Origin: Apricaphanius iberus
Taxonomy: Eukaryota; Chordata; Actinopteri; Cyprinodontiformes; Aphaniidae
NCBI GenBank assembly: GCA_028564705.1
Contig: JAPXFQ010002850.1
Location: 992,001 to 1,056,000, forward strand
DNA length: 64,000 nt
Direction of reading: 5' to 3'
Positions within the stretch are counted from its first letter, which is position 1. Every line of letters begins with the position of its first letter. The notes beneath the pieces were generated by a model, which was not told the DNA's origin, did not search any database, and saw only the letters and a list, made by a program, of their open reading frames with translations. Positions 24,501 to 39,500 of this stretch are shown here, in pieces. The translations under genes were made by a program, and so were the position numbers.

Positions 24501-27500
24501 TGCCATCCCAGTCAAGCAAAAAGATCACTGTCAGAAGAAAGCAGAAACATTTACTCAGTTATCGACAATGTGCCATCTTTTATTTAAGGTTTGGCGGAAA
24601 CTTTTCCATTGTGTCAATAAGCACAGATTGTCTAAACGTTTCTAAATTTTTTAGGAAAGCCGGATCAAACGGTCTGGATTTCAATCCAAATAAAGATTTA
24701 TCCTGGAACTTGATCCATGAGAGGTTTGCATGCTCCAGAGTGGATATGCTATCTCTGCTACAAACTATTACCAAACTGGAACCTGAAATGTTTTCTTAGA
24801 TAAGTTTATACCTAGAGGACATGTTATAAAATATTAAATGGTTCTCAAGGTTTTTTCCACTTAATCATAAAAGTAGAACAATTATAACACTGGCATTCAT
24901 TTTTTTAAAATATACTTTTAATAGTATGTTGATGACCCCCCTTTTTTTGCTTTAAATTAAATCAAGTGATTAAACACACTTAGATAATACTGATTCAATT
25001 TTTTTGCCAGGGGTTGTAATTGTTGAATTTCTAAATGTTGTAAGGATGAGGAAGAAACAGAAAACTCTTAAATTGCATCTTAATTGCAACTGCAGGGTTT
25101 CCCCTAGAAATGTTTGCGCTTGGGTGAGTGGCCGGACGGACAGTGCAGGTTGAATCGTAATGCGAATGGGTGATTTTTATGGTTTGGATATAAGAAAGGT
25201 TTCCCTACATTACTTGACAACATGATGTGGCGTTGGTTCTTTTATCGGACCTGAGCTCTCTTTCTCTGTTGCTTTTTGTTTCTTTGAAAAATACTTGAAC
25301 GGGCTCATCTGAAACTAAGGTATATTGTTGAAGCTAACCAGTGTCAACTTAATTACACTACAGTAGTGCTACGGCCAATTACTTACACATACATAGAATC
25401 GTAAGCACTGCTCATCTATACCTTCATGCCTTTGAAACGTGTAAATCAAAAAGCAACATATCCGCTGCTACCATTCTTTTTCGAACTCCACACTCCTTGC
25501 GCTGCTCTAACTTTACCTTGCCTTTGGGCTAAACAACTAAATTTCACAGCACTTCTTTTTTTTGTGGCCTAAAATGCCTGATGTTGCAGAAAGCCTGGCG
25601 TCATGGGTGGGCCGTGCCCACCCATTGACGTATTGGGCCCCCCATGACAGATTGCCTCATGCTAATGTATTGGTCCAAGACAACCAACAGAAATGACACA
25701 GGCGGTATAGCCAGGGGTATTCTTATTCATGACCATATAATTATACCATTAATGAACTCATGCATTACATGGAGCATGCTAACTGGTAGTTACGCATAAA
25801 CACTCAGAGAAATACATGCAAGAAAGGAATTTACAAAAGTTTTTGGCGGCAGAGATGGATTAAGGAAGACTTGCAGACTACGTACTTTATTGAAGTACAT
25901 TGACTGGACGTAAGATGATTGTTTCTGATTGATATAATAGCTCGGTGGTTCTACAGGCCCAGCTATGAATGGTGAGTTAGACTTATTTGTTCACATAAAG
26001 ACTGTTCTCTTGAAAAATTGATGCTCACTGCTGAATCCATGCAGGTTCCGCATCACTGGTTACACCTGATTATTTTGTCATCAGACATACACGAATCACT
26101 TATGTTACCTATTTTATATTCAAAACTGTGAATTTCACCAAACAGTGACGGATGTTTGTGAATAGAATGAAGAAACTGTACAAGAGCTGGGCGATTAGGA
26201 ACATAAAATAATCCACTATATTGAACCATCTTAATTTTTGATCTCTGTTTTTGTCATATAAAACAATAACAAATATAAATAAATATAGCTTTCACTATTC
26301 ATTTTGCATACAGATAATGTGTATTATCTGTTGTATTGTTAACCACTTAATCAGTTCAAAACTGCATGCTAGGGCTAAATGATAACTGCGGGTAATGTCA
26401 GCAATTTGATTATTTTCATCATACTCCCTGTTGTCCATTTTCTTTCAAAATGATTCATCAGCTGTAAACTCTTGACACGGCACATTCACAACGGGGACCT
26501 CCTGCTGCTCAGTACTGCATGTTGTTTCTGCAACTTGATTAGTCTGTTGTCTTGACAACAAGGCAGGGCTTCGACTGGATTGGTCAGTTGGCATAAAGAT
26601 TAAAACAAACCGTGTGATTATCGCGAACCAGCTTTTTAATATTGCGATTTCCATTAAAATTTGATTAATTGCCCAGCCCTACTTATAGCACCTTCCTTGG
26701 CAAAATGCAAATGAAACATATTTTATTCTTGATCCCTCTCACATAAGAACAAGTGAGTACACATGATATGCACTGTGTTCACATGCAGCAACAGAGTGGC
26801 TCCTGCTTCTTCTTCGGGAAGCAGCGCAGGTTCAATCGAAGTATTGACTACATCCCCGTAAAAAAAAGAAAAAATTCTTCTGCATTTTGTAGGCATGGCG
26901 TTGGAATTTCACGAATGGCACATCACCATGGTAACACCCATGAGGAGGCACTGAGTGGGGTTTGAAATACATAGGTTTACCTTTTTGCTTAAAACTTCCC
27001 AAATAAATCAATTCCAACAAATTGTGATTTATTTTCCTGCATATCTGCTATGTAGGAATTTGTCGAGGAACCTTTTTTTATTTTTTTTTTAACAGCCTGT
27101 CTGAAAATGTTTTAACCTAATTTCTGAAATAATAATATCCCTGACTCTTGTTTCTGTGACAGCTGCTAGTTTGGACTTTGGAACCATCAGATGCTTGGAA
27201 GAAGTCAAACAGCAACTCAAACTGACAAACAATGGAAAATATGACTTAGCCTTCAAGTGAGCATGAATATTTTTTCCTTTACGCCTGACTTCTAAGATTT
27301 ATGTGGAATAAGCTTTATAATAAGCTTTTGACTGAAGGATTTTATCTGTTGCTTTTTCCCTCTTCTTTTTAAGATTTACACATGGGCCTCCTGACCTTAC
27401 ACATCCAGCCATAGAGTCCATGTTAATGGTGTCTCCACAGAGCGGTACTCTGCAGCCCCGTGGGAAACCCACCGTAGTAGTGATTGCCTTCAGACCTGAT

Positions 27501-30500
27501 AAGGAAGTCTTGTTAAAAGAAGAACCCATCCTAAATTGTCAGGTGACATTCAGTGACCCCCAAGATGAATGTTGTTGTTTTTTTACTTTTATTGTCTTTC
27601 TTAGACTCAAGGAAAGCCATTAATCTTGAGCCAACTGTTGTCTTCCATCCTAATTTAGTTCCTCTAAAGGGATTACATACAAAGGGCAGAATTTTTGTGG
27701 CATTTCTCTAAATCACACATGATCAAAATCATAAAAACAGGCTAATTAAAACACAAATACAGCTAGATTTGATATCTCTTAGTTGCATAAAACCTAACAC
27801 ATTTTGTAATCATCAGCATCCTACTGGTGTAATTCTGTGCAGGATATTTGACCTCTTTTCTTGGCAGAATTAGAAGCATTCATCAATTTTTTCTTAGTGT
27901 TGAGGTCAAGGCTATTCCCACAGCTTAATGTCAACCTACAATATCCATTTTTTATAGTGTATCCATTGTTCAAGGTGACATTTACGAATTGGGAGTAACC
28001 CTTCTTCTTTATTCCACGTACTGTACGTCACCCCACAGCTTGATGCCAACACACCCATGCATGATAACTTGTTCAGTGCTGTCAGGTTTTAAGACCTCAC
28101 CTTGCCTCGTGTTATTTCCTTTGACCATAAAACATTTCTTCAGGATCTTTTCAACTTACCCCTGAGGGAAGCTGCGAATATCAGTAAACCTTGAAGGTTT
28201 GGAGAAGATGTTTTTTTTCTTAGTCTGCATCTGTTCAGTCCAACAAACTGCGCTGTAGACAGTGTAACTGGCATTCTAGTTAATCCTAAACCTGTCGCAA
28301 GTTTCTGGATTGTTACTGATCATTCTAACAATTTTTTTTCATCTGAATGGAAGATTGGTCAGATATCCAACAACAATAATCCTAGAAGCTACAAAAGCAT
28401 GTGGTTAAGGTACAACTTGGCAAGGTATATCACTAACTGTTAGTAGGGGTGTATGTATATATTTAAGCCTATTTGTATAATATTGGCTTTGTCTGGATTA
28501 GAAAAAAAGCAGCACTGAAAGTTTTGCATCAAATTTTAGTTTTTAAAATTATTAAAGTTCATTAACACAATTTGCAGCGATGATGATTGCATGTAAACAT
28601 CTGTACAATGCTGTATGTAACTAGATGTGGATTGGACAGGTTTTGTTTCAGTAAAAGTCTATGAGATTAACTCTGTGGTGAACAGGAGTGAAAACTGAAC
28701 AGAAACAAATAAAATGATTTTGTACAGTTTTACTCAGCTCTACAGATTTATTAACTTCCTAGCCAGTTTTAGATGAATCCTTGTTTAAGTACACATGACT
28801 CAAATGTGTGACGTATTACTGGTAGAACTTGATGAAAGCTAATAAAGTAATTCAGTCTTTTGATTCAGGTATGTTAGAACAGCAAGCACCTAAAAGTCGC
28901 TGGAATGTTCCTGGGGATGTTAGGAGATGTAGTTCCCTGACCTAAAGCAACAATTTATTGAGTTAATAACTGACATGATCTTCTGCAGGTGATTGAACCC
29001 AGCATTAAAGGAGGAGAAACCATAGCCACTCTTGATATCAAGATTTCACTGCAGGCTGTTTTCTCAAGGTGATTGTTATCATCAATATTCATTTTTCTGT
29101 GGAACTGAAAGATTATTGCACAATCACAGGATAAAAACACAATTCCAGTAGGCTACCTGTTTTGCTCTTTGAAAAGTTTAGTAAAGAAAGTATGATCGAA
29201 TTTATTTTTGTTTCTCTTTAGATACAAGATAACACCTGCATGTGACATTGACTTTGGTCCACTGGTTTATGGCACTGACAAAACGCAGAACTTCACAATA
29301 GAAAACAATGGACTCTTTCCAATACATTTCACCCTCAGTCGTATAATCTCAGAACTTGGAAACCAAGCAAGGCCAGGGTAGGACCATAGATTTTATTTTT
29401 TATTTGCCAAGAAAAGTTTTAATTGTTCCTAAGTATTCTGTTGTATACTTTAGCAACCTGTAAAAAAATGTGGGGCAACAGTGCCTCTCTAGGTAGAGTA
29501 GTTGGCTTGAAGGTTGATTGATTCCACGTCTGCCTGTCACCTGTTAATGTGCCCCTGTGCAAGGCACCTAAGTTGCCCACCAAATGTGTGCAAGTCTGTG
29601 TGTGTTAATGGGTGAATATGGCTCTAGTGTAAAAAGCTTTGAGTAGTCAGGATAACTAGAAAAGCTCTATATAAATTCAGTTCATTTACAATGTTGACAT
29701 GATAAAATACAATATATGTAGATTCCTTTGAGTTCTCATAAATGGGATGAAGTGCTCAATATAATTGACCAACTCAGAATAGTACATGGCTCATCACAGT
29801 TGAAACCTGAAAATTTCTATATATATTATTCTTGATAAGGACAACTTTTTTAGCATAACTGATTTCTCCATCAATTACTACCTGAACAGATTTCAGTTTT
29901 ATTGTTTATTAGCTCATAAATTAGGATCTAGGATTATCCGAAAGTTTTACACTAAACAGTTTTCTATCTTCAATTCTGAGTTTAGAGGACGAGGTAGAAT
30001 GGCACCTCGAGACAGTGTTTCTGCAAAGTCGACTGGTGCCACTCTAGAAACAAGACAAGATCCTCCCCACAGAGAATCGGGTACTCGGGAAGTAAGCAAC
30101 TGCTGCTAGTTCTATTTTAAAATCCTTTTTTTTTTCTGTGACCATTCTAAATATCTATAAAACAGAAAAAAAAATCCAAGTTAGCATGATTATAATTTGA
30201 GTTAGCCATTTGATGTTGGTTTTCCTTTTTTCTCTAAATCCATTTATTCATTAACACTCCTTCCTACTGGGAACTCTCCCATACTTGGCATCCAGACTTG
30301 CCTCCACTTGGGCATTTTCTCCGTGTCTCCCTGCAACGGAAACTTGCAGCCTGCGACACAGCAGCAGATAACCGTGGTCTGTGTGGCTGAGCAGCTTGGC
30401 GCATGGAATCAGGGCCTGCTTATTGACATCAGTGGCCGTGACCCCTCAGACCAGCCTGATGGTATCCTGTATAGACTGTTTGCTGAAGTCTGCAAACCAG

Positions 30501-33500
30501 GTGAGAAGTGTGTGTCCCTATCTTAAAGACCTATCGTAAAAATTAAATATATGCCTGATTCACATCTAAATGGGATTTTCCAGCTGGTTATTAACAGAAA
30601 AAACAAAGCAAATAACTGTACTCAACTTTGATGATTCATAAAACAGATCAAATCATGTTGCAAGCAGCCAAGTTTAAGACTTGCAAGACCTTTTTCTTTA
30701 TTTTCCTGAAATATTTTTTAAACGGTCTCTGTGAATCTGAGTAGAGCATCCAATCTTTTCAGTGTTAAGACATGACGTGAGAAAGTAAGTAAGTAGGGAT
30801 TCACCGATACCGATACTGGTATCAGGTATAGTGGCCAATACCAATACCATGAACCCATTCTTAAAATGTGCAATCATTTCGAAGAAAATATTTATTTTTC
30901 ACTTGAAATGTTACTTTTGCTGCCATTTTTATTAGTATTTTATATTTTTCTAATTCGCCATCATTTGTAGTAACAAGCAGAGAAGAAAATAAAGCCTGTC
31001 TTCCAATTTATCGCATTTTTGTGTGTGGTATCAGCACTGGTACTTGTTATTGACAAAGTGCTGACCAACATAAATCACCGAAGTAGTAGTACAAATAAAA
31101 AGAAGAATAAGTCTAAAAATTTAAATAAAGAACACAAAGGAATCACATTAAAGCTTGGGTGAATAAAATGGTTTGAGTTTTTTAATTTTTTTTTATCTCT
31201 ATAGAGTCCACTAAACAAAGCTGCAGGGGCAGGCTATTCCAAAGTCCAGGAGCCACTGATTGAAAGGCCCTGTTCCCTTAGTGATCTCTTAAACTGTAAA
31301 TAAATAATCGAATAAATAAAGTCAAACTAAAAGAGAGATGAACATGCATAAAATGAAACATCAAGAAATTTGCAGGAAGAGATGGGATAACAAGAGGTGT
31401 GAGAATGCCTATGTACTGTAGCTTGCCACCTTATCATGCTAGGGAATAAACCACAGCAGCCAAAATCTAGAAACATTGCCATTGGCTGGGCCTGTGTTTG
31501 CTTAACAAAAACTGGGAACGAAATAAAATCACCTCGTTCCTGTCTGTTTAAAATTAGAGTTTTGCCTTAGAAACCAATTACTGAATCCACCAGCCTAAAA
31601 AACTGTAATCTCTTAATGTGAAGAAAAGGTCTTGAACTGTTGTAAACAGAAAATTTGATCTCAAACAAATTAAGTGGAGCACAAAATTGCCCCGATATCT
31701 TGGATCAACAAGTTTTCCTAAGCTTTTTTACTCTCATTTTGCCCAGGCATTGTGGTGGACCCACAGTCCATCTTTGAAGAACACTACTTGTGTAAGAATA
31801 GCAGCCAGCTGTCTTCTGAGCAGTTCTGCAATGCTGAGGGCATTTTTGCCCTAGATGAGGAAACATTTATCTTCAACAAAGTTCTAGTGGGTCAAACCGC
31901 TAAAGCCCGCTTCAAACTCACCAACAACAGCAAGGTCCCTTGCACACTTAACTTGGCCATCAAATATGGAGGGACTAAGGTGAGACTTTTAAAGCTGTCT
32001 GTTAGCTATGTGTTTTAGGAGGTAAAATGGAAAAATGTATGCTGCATTTGCTTTCAGACATCCCGACAGATGGAGGTATTTGACTTGTCTGCAGCAACAC
32101 TAATCATGCCTGAGCAGTCACACGCTTTTGTTGTGGTCACCTTCACACCACAATCAGTGCGGTCTTACAGTGCTGTTTTTGAGGCTACAGCCAAGGGGCT
32201 CTACAGGTGCAATTAATTAATTAATCCAATAAAACTGTGCTGTGGGAAGCGTTAAGCAATATTCCTACATTATCTGTGAAAGACATTTGTGAAGTTTTTC
32301 TTTATTTTGCCATATATAGATCAAAACTTCCAACAATGAACCAAACCCTGGAGTTCCAGCTAACTGGAGAGGGGACTCTGCCTAGTGTCAGAGTTTTGCG
32401 TCCAGCTCAGGGAAGCAGCAGAAGACACCCAGAGATGCAGTTTGGACGGGCTCTCGTGGGCCGAACACGTACTTTTCCTTTGGTGCTTCTCAATGATGGA
32501 AATGTTGTAGCTCAGGTGAGTGTTGGTAAAAACATTGCAATGCTTTTATTTTGTATAGAGTTCCTGCATTAGATGGCATTTTGCTAATTATTGTGTTCAC
32601 AAAAATGATTTGCAATGACAATTAATGGTAGTTCAGCATCTCTCCATTTAGTTCTGTACAAAATTATTAGCACCACTGTTATAGGTATGTAGAACATCAT
32701 TTAATGTAAGCCCTAAAGTCTCAAAACAGATGCCTCATACTAACTTCAAATAATTACTACAAAATAAATATAACTTATTAAACTTTTAGTGTATTGGCTG
32801 TTTTCAGTTGTTCAGAGTCTAGAGGAACTATTCATCCCTGACTTCCTGTTCTTACATCGCCTCTGCTTGAAAACAGAAATCTATGTACTATGGGTGTTTT
32901 AGAATTATCCATAGTCATCTCAATCCTAAAACTATTGAAAACCTCCGGGGTAAGCTGAACAGAAGAGCACACCCAAGACTTTGGACAATCTAGAAAAATT
33001 GGGCAGAGAGGAACAATTACAGATTACTTGATTACCACGGGTGCCAATAACTGTGAAGGGTGCTGTAAATAGGACACAAAAAAATTGCAGGGTAATTTCT
33101 TTAACCAAAAGGATAGGTTTATAAGCTTTTATAGGTCAGGTTGCTTTAAACAAAAACGTCCTAATTCTCTATAGAGGGCCAATTTGAACCATACAGAGGC
33201 TTCTGGCTTCTGTTTCACAGAGATAATACTTTCAGTTTCATTGTAGAGTGTAACAATAACAATAAAATATTATATATTAATCTCTTCTGAAAGGTAACAT
33301 ACCAAAGTTTGATGATTTTAGACCATATATTATTGTAAATAACAATTAATTAATGAATTTTGTTTATACTAAAATGTTATCTCCCAGAATACCATTACCC
33401 TCATAGCTATTAGTTAGTAGAAACTAGTGCTAGCTTCTGTATGTTAGATTCTGACACCCTGACCAAAGAACTGGTTATCATATCATATTGACCTGTTGTT

Positions 33501-36500
33501 GTTTTTTCTTTTATTGACATACATTTTTTCTCAATACGTTTTCTTGGACTTTATGTAGTTTTTTTCTTTATTCTTACACCAATCACCCATTTTTTGGTAC
33601 CCTAAACATTAACCTCCTTTACCCTGTTTTTTAGTAGCAAATTTATCAAAATACTCTTGGCCAAACCCATTATTCAGCCTTGTCATGTTAAATCAACCTA
33701 GAGCTGACTGGGGTCAAATTTGTCCTTGGGTTCAGTTAGTAAAAGAAATGCCCAAACAGGTTGTTTTTTAGACACACCAATTTGGGATTAGCAGTTTTAA
33801 AGAAAGAACGATATTTCATGATAAATACTTACAAGTACTGTAACATTCAGGTGTTGATAGAAAAATTTAGACTGAATTGAATGTGGATTTTTTTTTTTGT
33901 ATTTGTTGTAAAAGGTTCAGATTAACATGGTGGATGAACATGGTGTATTTACAATCAAACATCCTGATAGCAGCAACAACTCTGTTCACACTGTACAGAT
34001 TCAGCAAATCTCTGCATCAGGTAATGAGTGTTTTCTTGTGAAATGCTACTTATACATTATTCTTTAATTGCGTCACATTAATTTAAGACCAGGCTGGTAA
34101 CAAAAACATTTCATTTTTGTGTCACTTTCCTGACAAACACTGTTCTTTGTGCTCCAGAGGGCAAGTTGATCCACAGAGCAACTGCGATGCTCAAGGTGAA
34201 CGAACAGAAGAGGTTTGAGGTCAGCTTCTGCACAAACAAATCTGTAACTGTTAAAACGACAATGACAGTGCAGGTGATGGACAACCAGTACAGTAACACC
34301 ACAATACATGTGATGGGAGAGACTTATCAGGAAATCGTGTCTCTGGATAACATCAGTAGGTCATCACAGGATGGAGATGATGAAGTGGAAGGTATAAAAA
34401 AGGGGATATTTAGGGAATAGGGAAAGGTTTTACTGCAAATGAAAATGATTTAATTCATAAAAATAAAGGCTTTTGTGTTACTTTATAGCTACATAAAAGA
34501 TCTGTTTCTTTCCAAAGGTGCATATGAGGTTCTTCATTTTGGTGACTGCCACATAGATCATAAGTACCAAGAAAGCCTTACTCTTACCAACCACAGCAGC
34601 AGCCAAGTGGTGAGGTTTGAGTGGCCTCCTAGTGGACCCAATGTCACATTTTCGCCACAGGTAAAACATCTAAATGTATGAAAAAATGTTTAATGAGATC
34701 TTTTATTTATTTCTCTGTACAAATATCCACAACTTTATTGTACAGATGGATAACTTAGGTGTTTTTTGACAACTTAAACCACAAAATATAGTTTCAGAAT
34801 AATATGATCACTGTTTCAAATTTCATTTCAGTAAGCTTGCACTCTTTTATCTTTTTATGGACTTCCCTTGGCTATTTTTTGATCAATTTGGGTTATTTCT
34901 ATTTATTAAGTATTTCCCGTTCTGAAGATATTCCCTTCTTCTTTGATTTAAATTACTTTAGGGGTAATAGTTTTTTAAATTTTCTTTTAACACAGGTGGG
35001 GCATCTTCATGCTAGATGTTCTAAGGAAGTGACTGTGACCTTTTGGTCCAGTCAGCCAGTGACTCTGAAGCAGCTAATGAGATGTAAGATCAGTCGGGTG
35101 GAGTTCAAGCAGCCAATAGAGGAGGTGGCCGACTGGGATGACCGTCACAGAACAGTAAAATGGTTAAGTGCCTTGTACACGGTTTCTCAAGAGTCTCAAC
35201 AGCCTGAAAGTAAAAAGGTAGAAATTGTCCCAATAAGTTTAACAAAAACATGTTTAATACCTGCTTAAATAGTAATTTACTAATTTCCAAATTTTATAAA
35301 TATGACTGTATACAGACAGACAGACATGTAGTGATTCACCGTTCAAGCATACTAGTGAAAAGCTAAAGAAACCCCAGATTTTTGGTTTCTCAGAAATATC
35401 AATTTTAGGGCTTACCCAACATGGGTAATACTGCTGACTTGGCAGTTGTCCAGCAGATAATTGAGTGGAAGGAAAATACGCTGGTAGAAAAAGGGGCACA
35501 AACAACAGAGATAACTGGAACCTTGAGATCATTAAGTGGAGCCCCTTTAAGAATATGAAAAGATTCATAAGCCGAGGACTGAAGCTAGAATCATTGCTAC
35601 ATTACACAGACAGAAATATCCAGGATGATAACTAAAACTGCTGCATTCCATGTGTTAAGCCACTCCCTAACCAGAAATGATCGCAATAAAAGACTGTAAT
35701 TCTCCTTGAAGGTGAAAATAAATTTTCCATAGCATTTAGAAATTAAGGTTGAAACGTTCATCAACTCAGCAGTGGCACATGCTGATCACCTTCAGACAAG
35801 TAATTTATGCAAAGGAACCCCAACCTAGGATTGCATATACAGAGTGGGATTTCTATAAATAATAAATAAATTAAATTGTGATATTATATATATATATAAT
35901 GTTCATAACCTAATGATTAACAGAAATAAGGGCCACAAACTGTTTTTGTTTCTGGCACTCATGTTCTCACTAGAACCAGGAAAGTAGAACACATCACCCT
36001 TTTCTGAAGTCACTACACTGGCTCCCTATAGCTCAGAGAATAGACTTCCAAGTGCTTTTATTAGTTTATAAATCATTTAATGGTTTAGAACCAGATTACA
36101 TTAGAGATCTGCTATCACGGTACAAACCATCCAGATCACACAGGTCCTCCAGCTCTAGTTTACTGATCGTCCCTAGAACCAGAACTAATCATGGAGAAGC
36201 AGCTTTTAGTTTTTATGCTCCTCACATCTGGAACAAACTACCGTGAGAATGCAAAGCTGTAGAGACACTGAACTTTTTTAAATCTAAAATTAAAACCTAC
36301 CTATTTAGACTCGCTTATGAGTAACTGTTTTTACTTGTTTTTAATTGTCACACAAATTATTGTCTTAATTACTGGAAATGCTTTCTTGTGATAAGAACTG
36401 TAAGCTTTCTTCAGCAAGATCAGTTAATGAACTAAAACTGTGTTTTTTACTCATTTGTCCCTACATTGTTGTATTTTCTTGATTATTTTCTTATTGTAAC

Positions 36501-39500
36501 TGCTCATTTGGATTCTAATCATATGTAAAGTACCTTGAATTGCCCTGTGTTGAAAGTGTGCTATACAAATAAAATTGCCATGCCTTGCCTTACCTTGTTG
36601 AAATCCATAAATGTCAAAATTAACAGAAATAAATACTCTAAATTATCACTAATGTCATATTAATTCATATGATATACAGTATGAGTTTCACTTTTTTTCT
36701 GTAAAAGCACATTCATGTCATTCTTATTTATTTGGTTAAATCTGGAAGTTACTTATATTTGCTGTTTAATTTCCCTGTTTGCTTACAGGTAATTGAGACA
36801 GATGCTGAGCCGCCCTATTCTGTGGTGGAGGGTTCTCAGTGGGAGCTGGATTTGGAAATCAGAGCAGTCTGTGATTACTCAAAGTTCACCTGCAACAGCA
36901 ACATCATCCAGTTTAAAGACACCATGCTTTTCCAAACCAGACTCCACCAGTAAGTCAGAATGAAACACTGTTGACCAGCACATTATGTCTAAGAATACTA
37001 TCGTTCTGTGTGGCATGCAGGTTTGGCACTTTTATTCAACAATTTAGTGACATAAAATAGCTTAAGCTTTAATTTACACTGCTATTCATTTTGTTCTTTC
37101 AATCACAAACATGCATGTGTCATTATACCTTCTCTTATAATCATAAAAGCTCTTCCCTTTAAAGATTCAGGTTATTCACATCTGCTTTGAAGCATGTTGG
37201 GTCTAACCGCTCTAAACTTCCCTTAGCTGTTGGTGTGTGTTTATGTTTTGTGGCTGTGTTAAAAAAGAAATTTGAGATTTTTGTCATCCCTGAATAAATG
37301 CATTAAGAGCTTTTCTATGTGGGGTTGTGCCATTGCAATAATAGTCTTAGGTCTTTTACACATGTTGCAGTTTATCATCATACAGTAAGTGTACTTCAGT
37401 GTTTACATAACCCTTTTAATCATGAGGACAACTCAATAAAGAATAAACACAGCCTTTTATCAAGGCCACCAATGTTGACCTCTGCATAAAGTTTGGCTTT
37501 GCAGCTTTAACCTGTATAAGTTTTATATTTGTTCACCTGCAGAAGATAAGACCTTTTTTTTCCTAAAAACGTTGTGTGTGTTTGTGTGTAAAGACTGCAG
37601 ATTACCAATGTGGGCTGTGTGAAATTGGAGTTCTCTTGGCAAGTCCAAATGGATTCATGCAACAAGATTCCACTTCCAGAACAACAAGGTAAAATGAGCT
37701 ATCATGAATTTAATATATGGTGAACTTGATCTGAAATATTTGCTTGAAATTTCAGCTTTGATTACATTTGTATCTAAATGCTTCAAGTTGAACACAATAA
37801 TCATTTAATTAACAGGTAACATTTTAGAGCTTTAGAAATTATTTTTCTGTAAACTGGATTGTATGTCTTTGGAAACAGATGAGAGCGGGAGATCTTGCCC
37901 AGGCAGCAGTTCAGCCAGGCTTTCCAGTGCTCGGAGCAGTTTAATGTCACTCCTCATGGGAAACCCTGACTTGCCTCCATTCATTGTGGAGCCCGGAATC
38001 GGGACCATAAATCCTGGAGTTACAGAAAACTTCACTGTTTGCTTTTCACCTGTGGAGGTAGCACAATTTCATGGCAGACTGCTCTGCAGGTAATTAAAGG
38101 CATTAAAGGCAAATTGCATTTTATGCTCCTCTGTTTTCAGTGGTCAGCATCTTAAAGGTTTCCCCCACATCTTCTGCTCAACGTACTCTAGAAAAGGATG
38201 CCTTTTACTATTTTTTCAATTTATCTTTTTAAAGAATATCATGCTAAGAAAAACCCTTTTAAAGAATTGTCTTAAATATGTTTTACATGTTTAGAAACAA
38301 AATTCTCACTACATGCTCATATTTTGGATAATTTCAAAAAATTTTAATTATGTTGGTTGCCAACCAAATTTAAAAAAATAACACCTTTTTCATGGATATC
38401 TCTTTTTTTTTCAGTATTTCAAACTTGCAGAATGGCAACCAGTCTCCTTGTATCTCTGTGTCTGGTAAAAGTCTGCTGCCTAATGTCCATTTTGATTTGG
38501 AGGACTCAGACTACATCAGTAGCAACTGCCAGAGCCCTCCTCTGGATCCTAGCACTCGAGTTTTAAAGATCAAAGCCTTTGGCCTTTCCACACCCACAAC
38601 AAGGTAATAGATTGGATAGTAACAGGAGGTTACTATCCAGACAGTGATTCCCAATTTTTTATAACAAGTCAATTCTCATTAAATAAAGTTTTTAAGGGTT
38701 GTCATACTGACAGAAACAAGCATTGAGCATTTTCAGTGTAATCATAGAAATAGAAGTAATAATATTTGTCATTTTTTAATGTATAAATATTAAACTTAAA
38801 TTTGTGTGCTCTTGTCTCACTCTAGATCTTTTAATGTGATGAACCCAACCAGAAAGTCTTACGTTTTTAAATGGAGGTGTGAAGACACAGTAGTCAGTCC
38901 TTTTCGTTGTCTAACATCTTTTGGGACGATCCCACCAGGGAAGAAAGTGGAAGTAAGAGCTTTATATCTGTCAACTTAACGATCTACACTCTCCATCTCA
39001 AACTCACTTAAATTCTCATGGTAATATCCATATGTTATTCTCTGTTCTACCTTTGTCACCAGATGTGTTTTGAATATGTTGCTGAAAACCAGGAGACAGT
39101 GGAGTCACTGTGGAGCTTCTTGATTGAGAATCAATCAATGTCTTTTTCTTTTCTTTGCGTGGGGACTGCTAGAGAACCATGCGTCTATCTTGACAGACCT
39201 CATCTTGACTTTGGGGAATTGATTGTTGGTATGTAAAACAGAGAGATGTTTATTAAGTCATCTTAAGAAACTAATATACTTTAGAATTTTCATAACTGTA
39301 GAGGAGCAATCAATTATTTATGTTAGGACTAGATCAGGTGAGAAAAGGCAACATCTATTACACTGCTCTGAAGTTATACAGGCTTCACTATCATTTTACA
39401 TGATCAGATAAAACAGCAAGTTTGCCGTTTCACCACCGAGCGATAGACAAGATTTCAGTGTTAGATATATTTTGTCTTTATTGAGGCAAATTCCTTGGTC

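Noticed and set aside
24405..24799. Overlapping open frames in the intron after exon 26 as extra hydin exons
   Set aside because: No similarity to HYDIN, exon 26 joins exon 27 in phase, and the region looks like a decayed DNA transposon.
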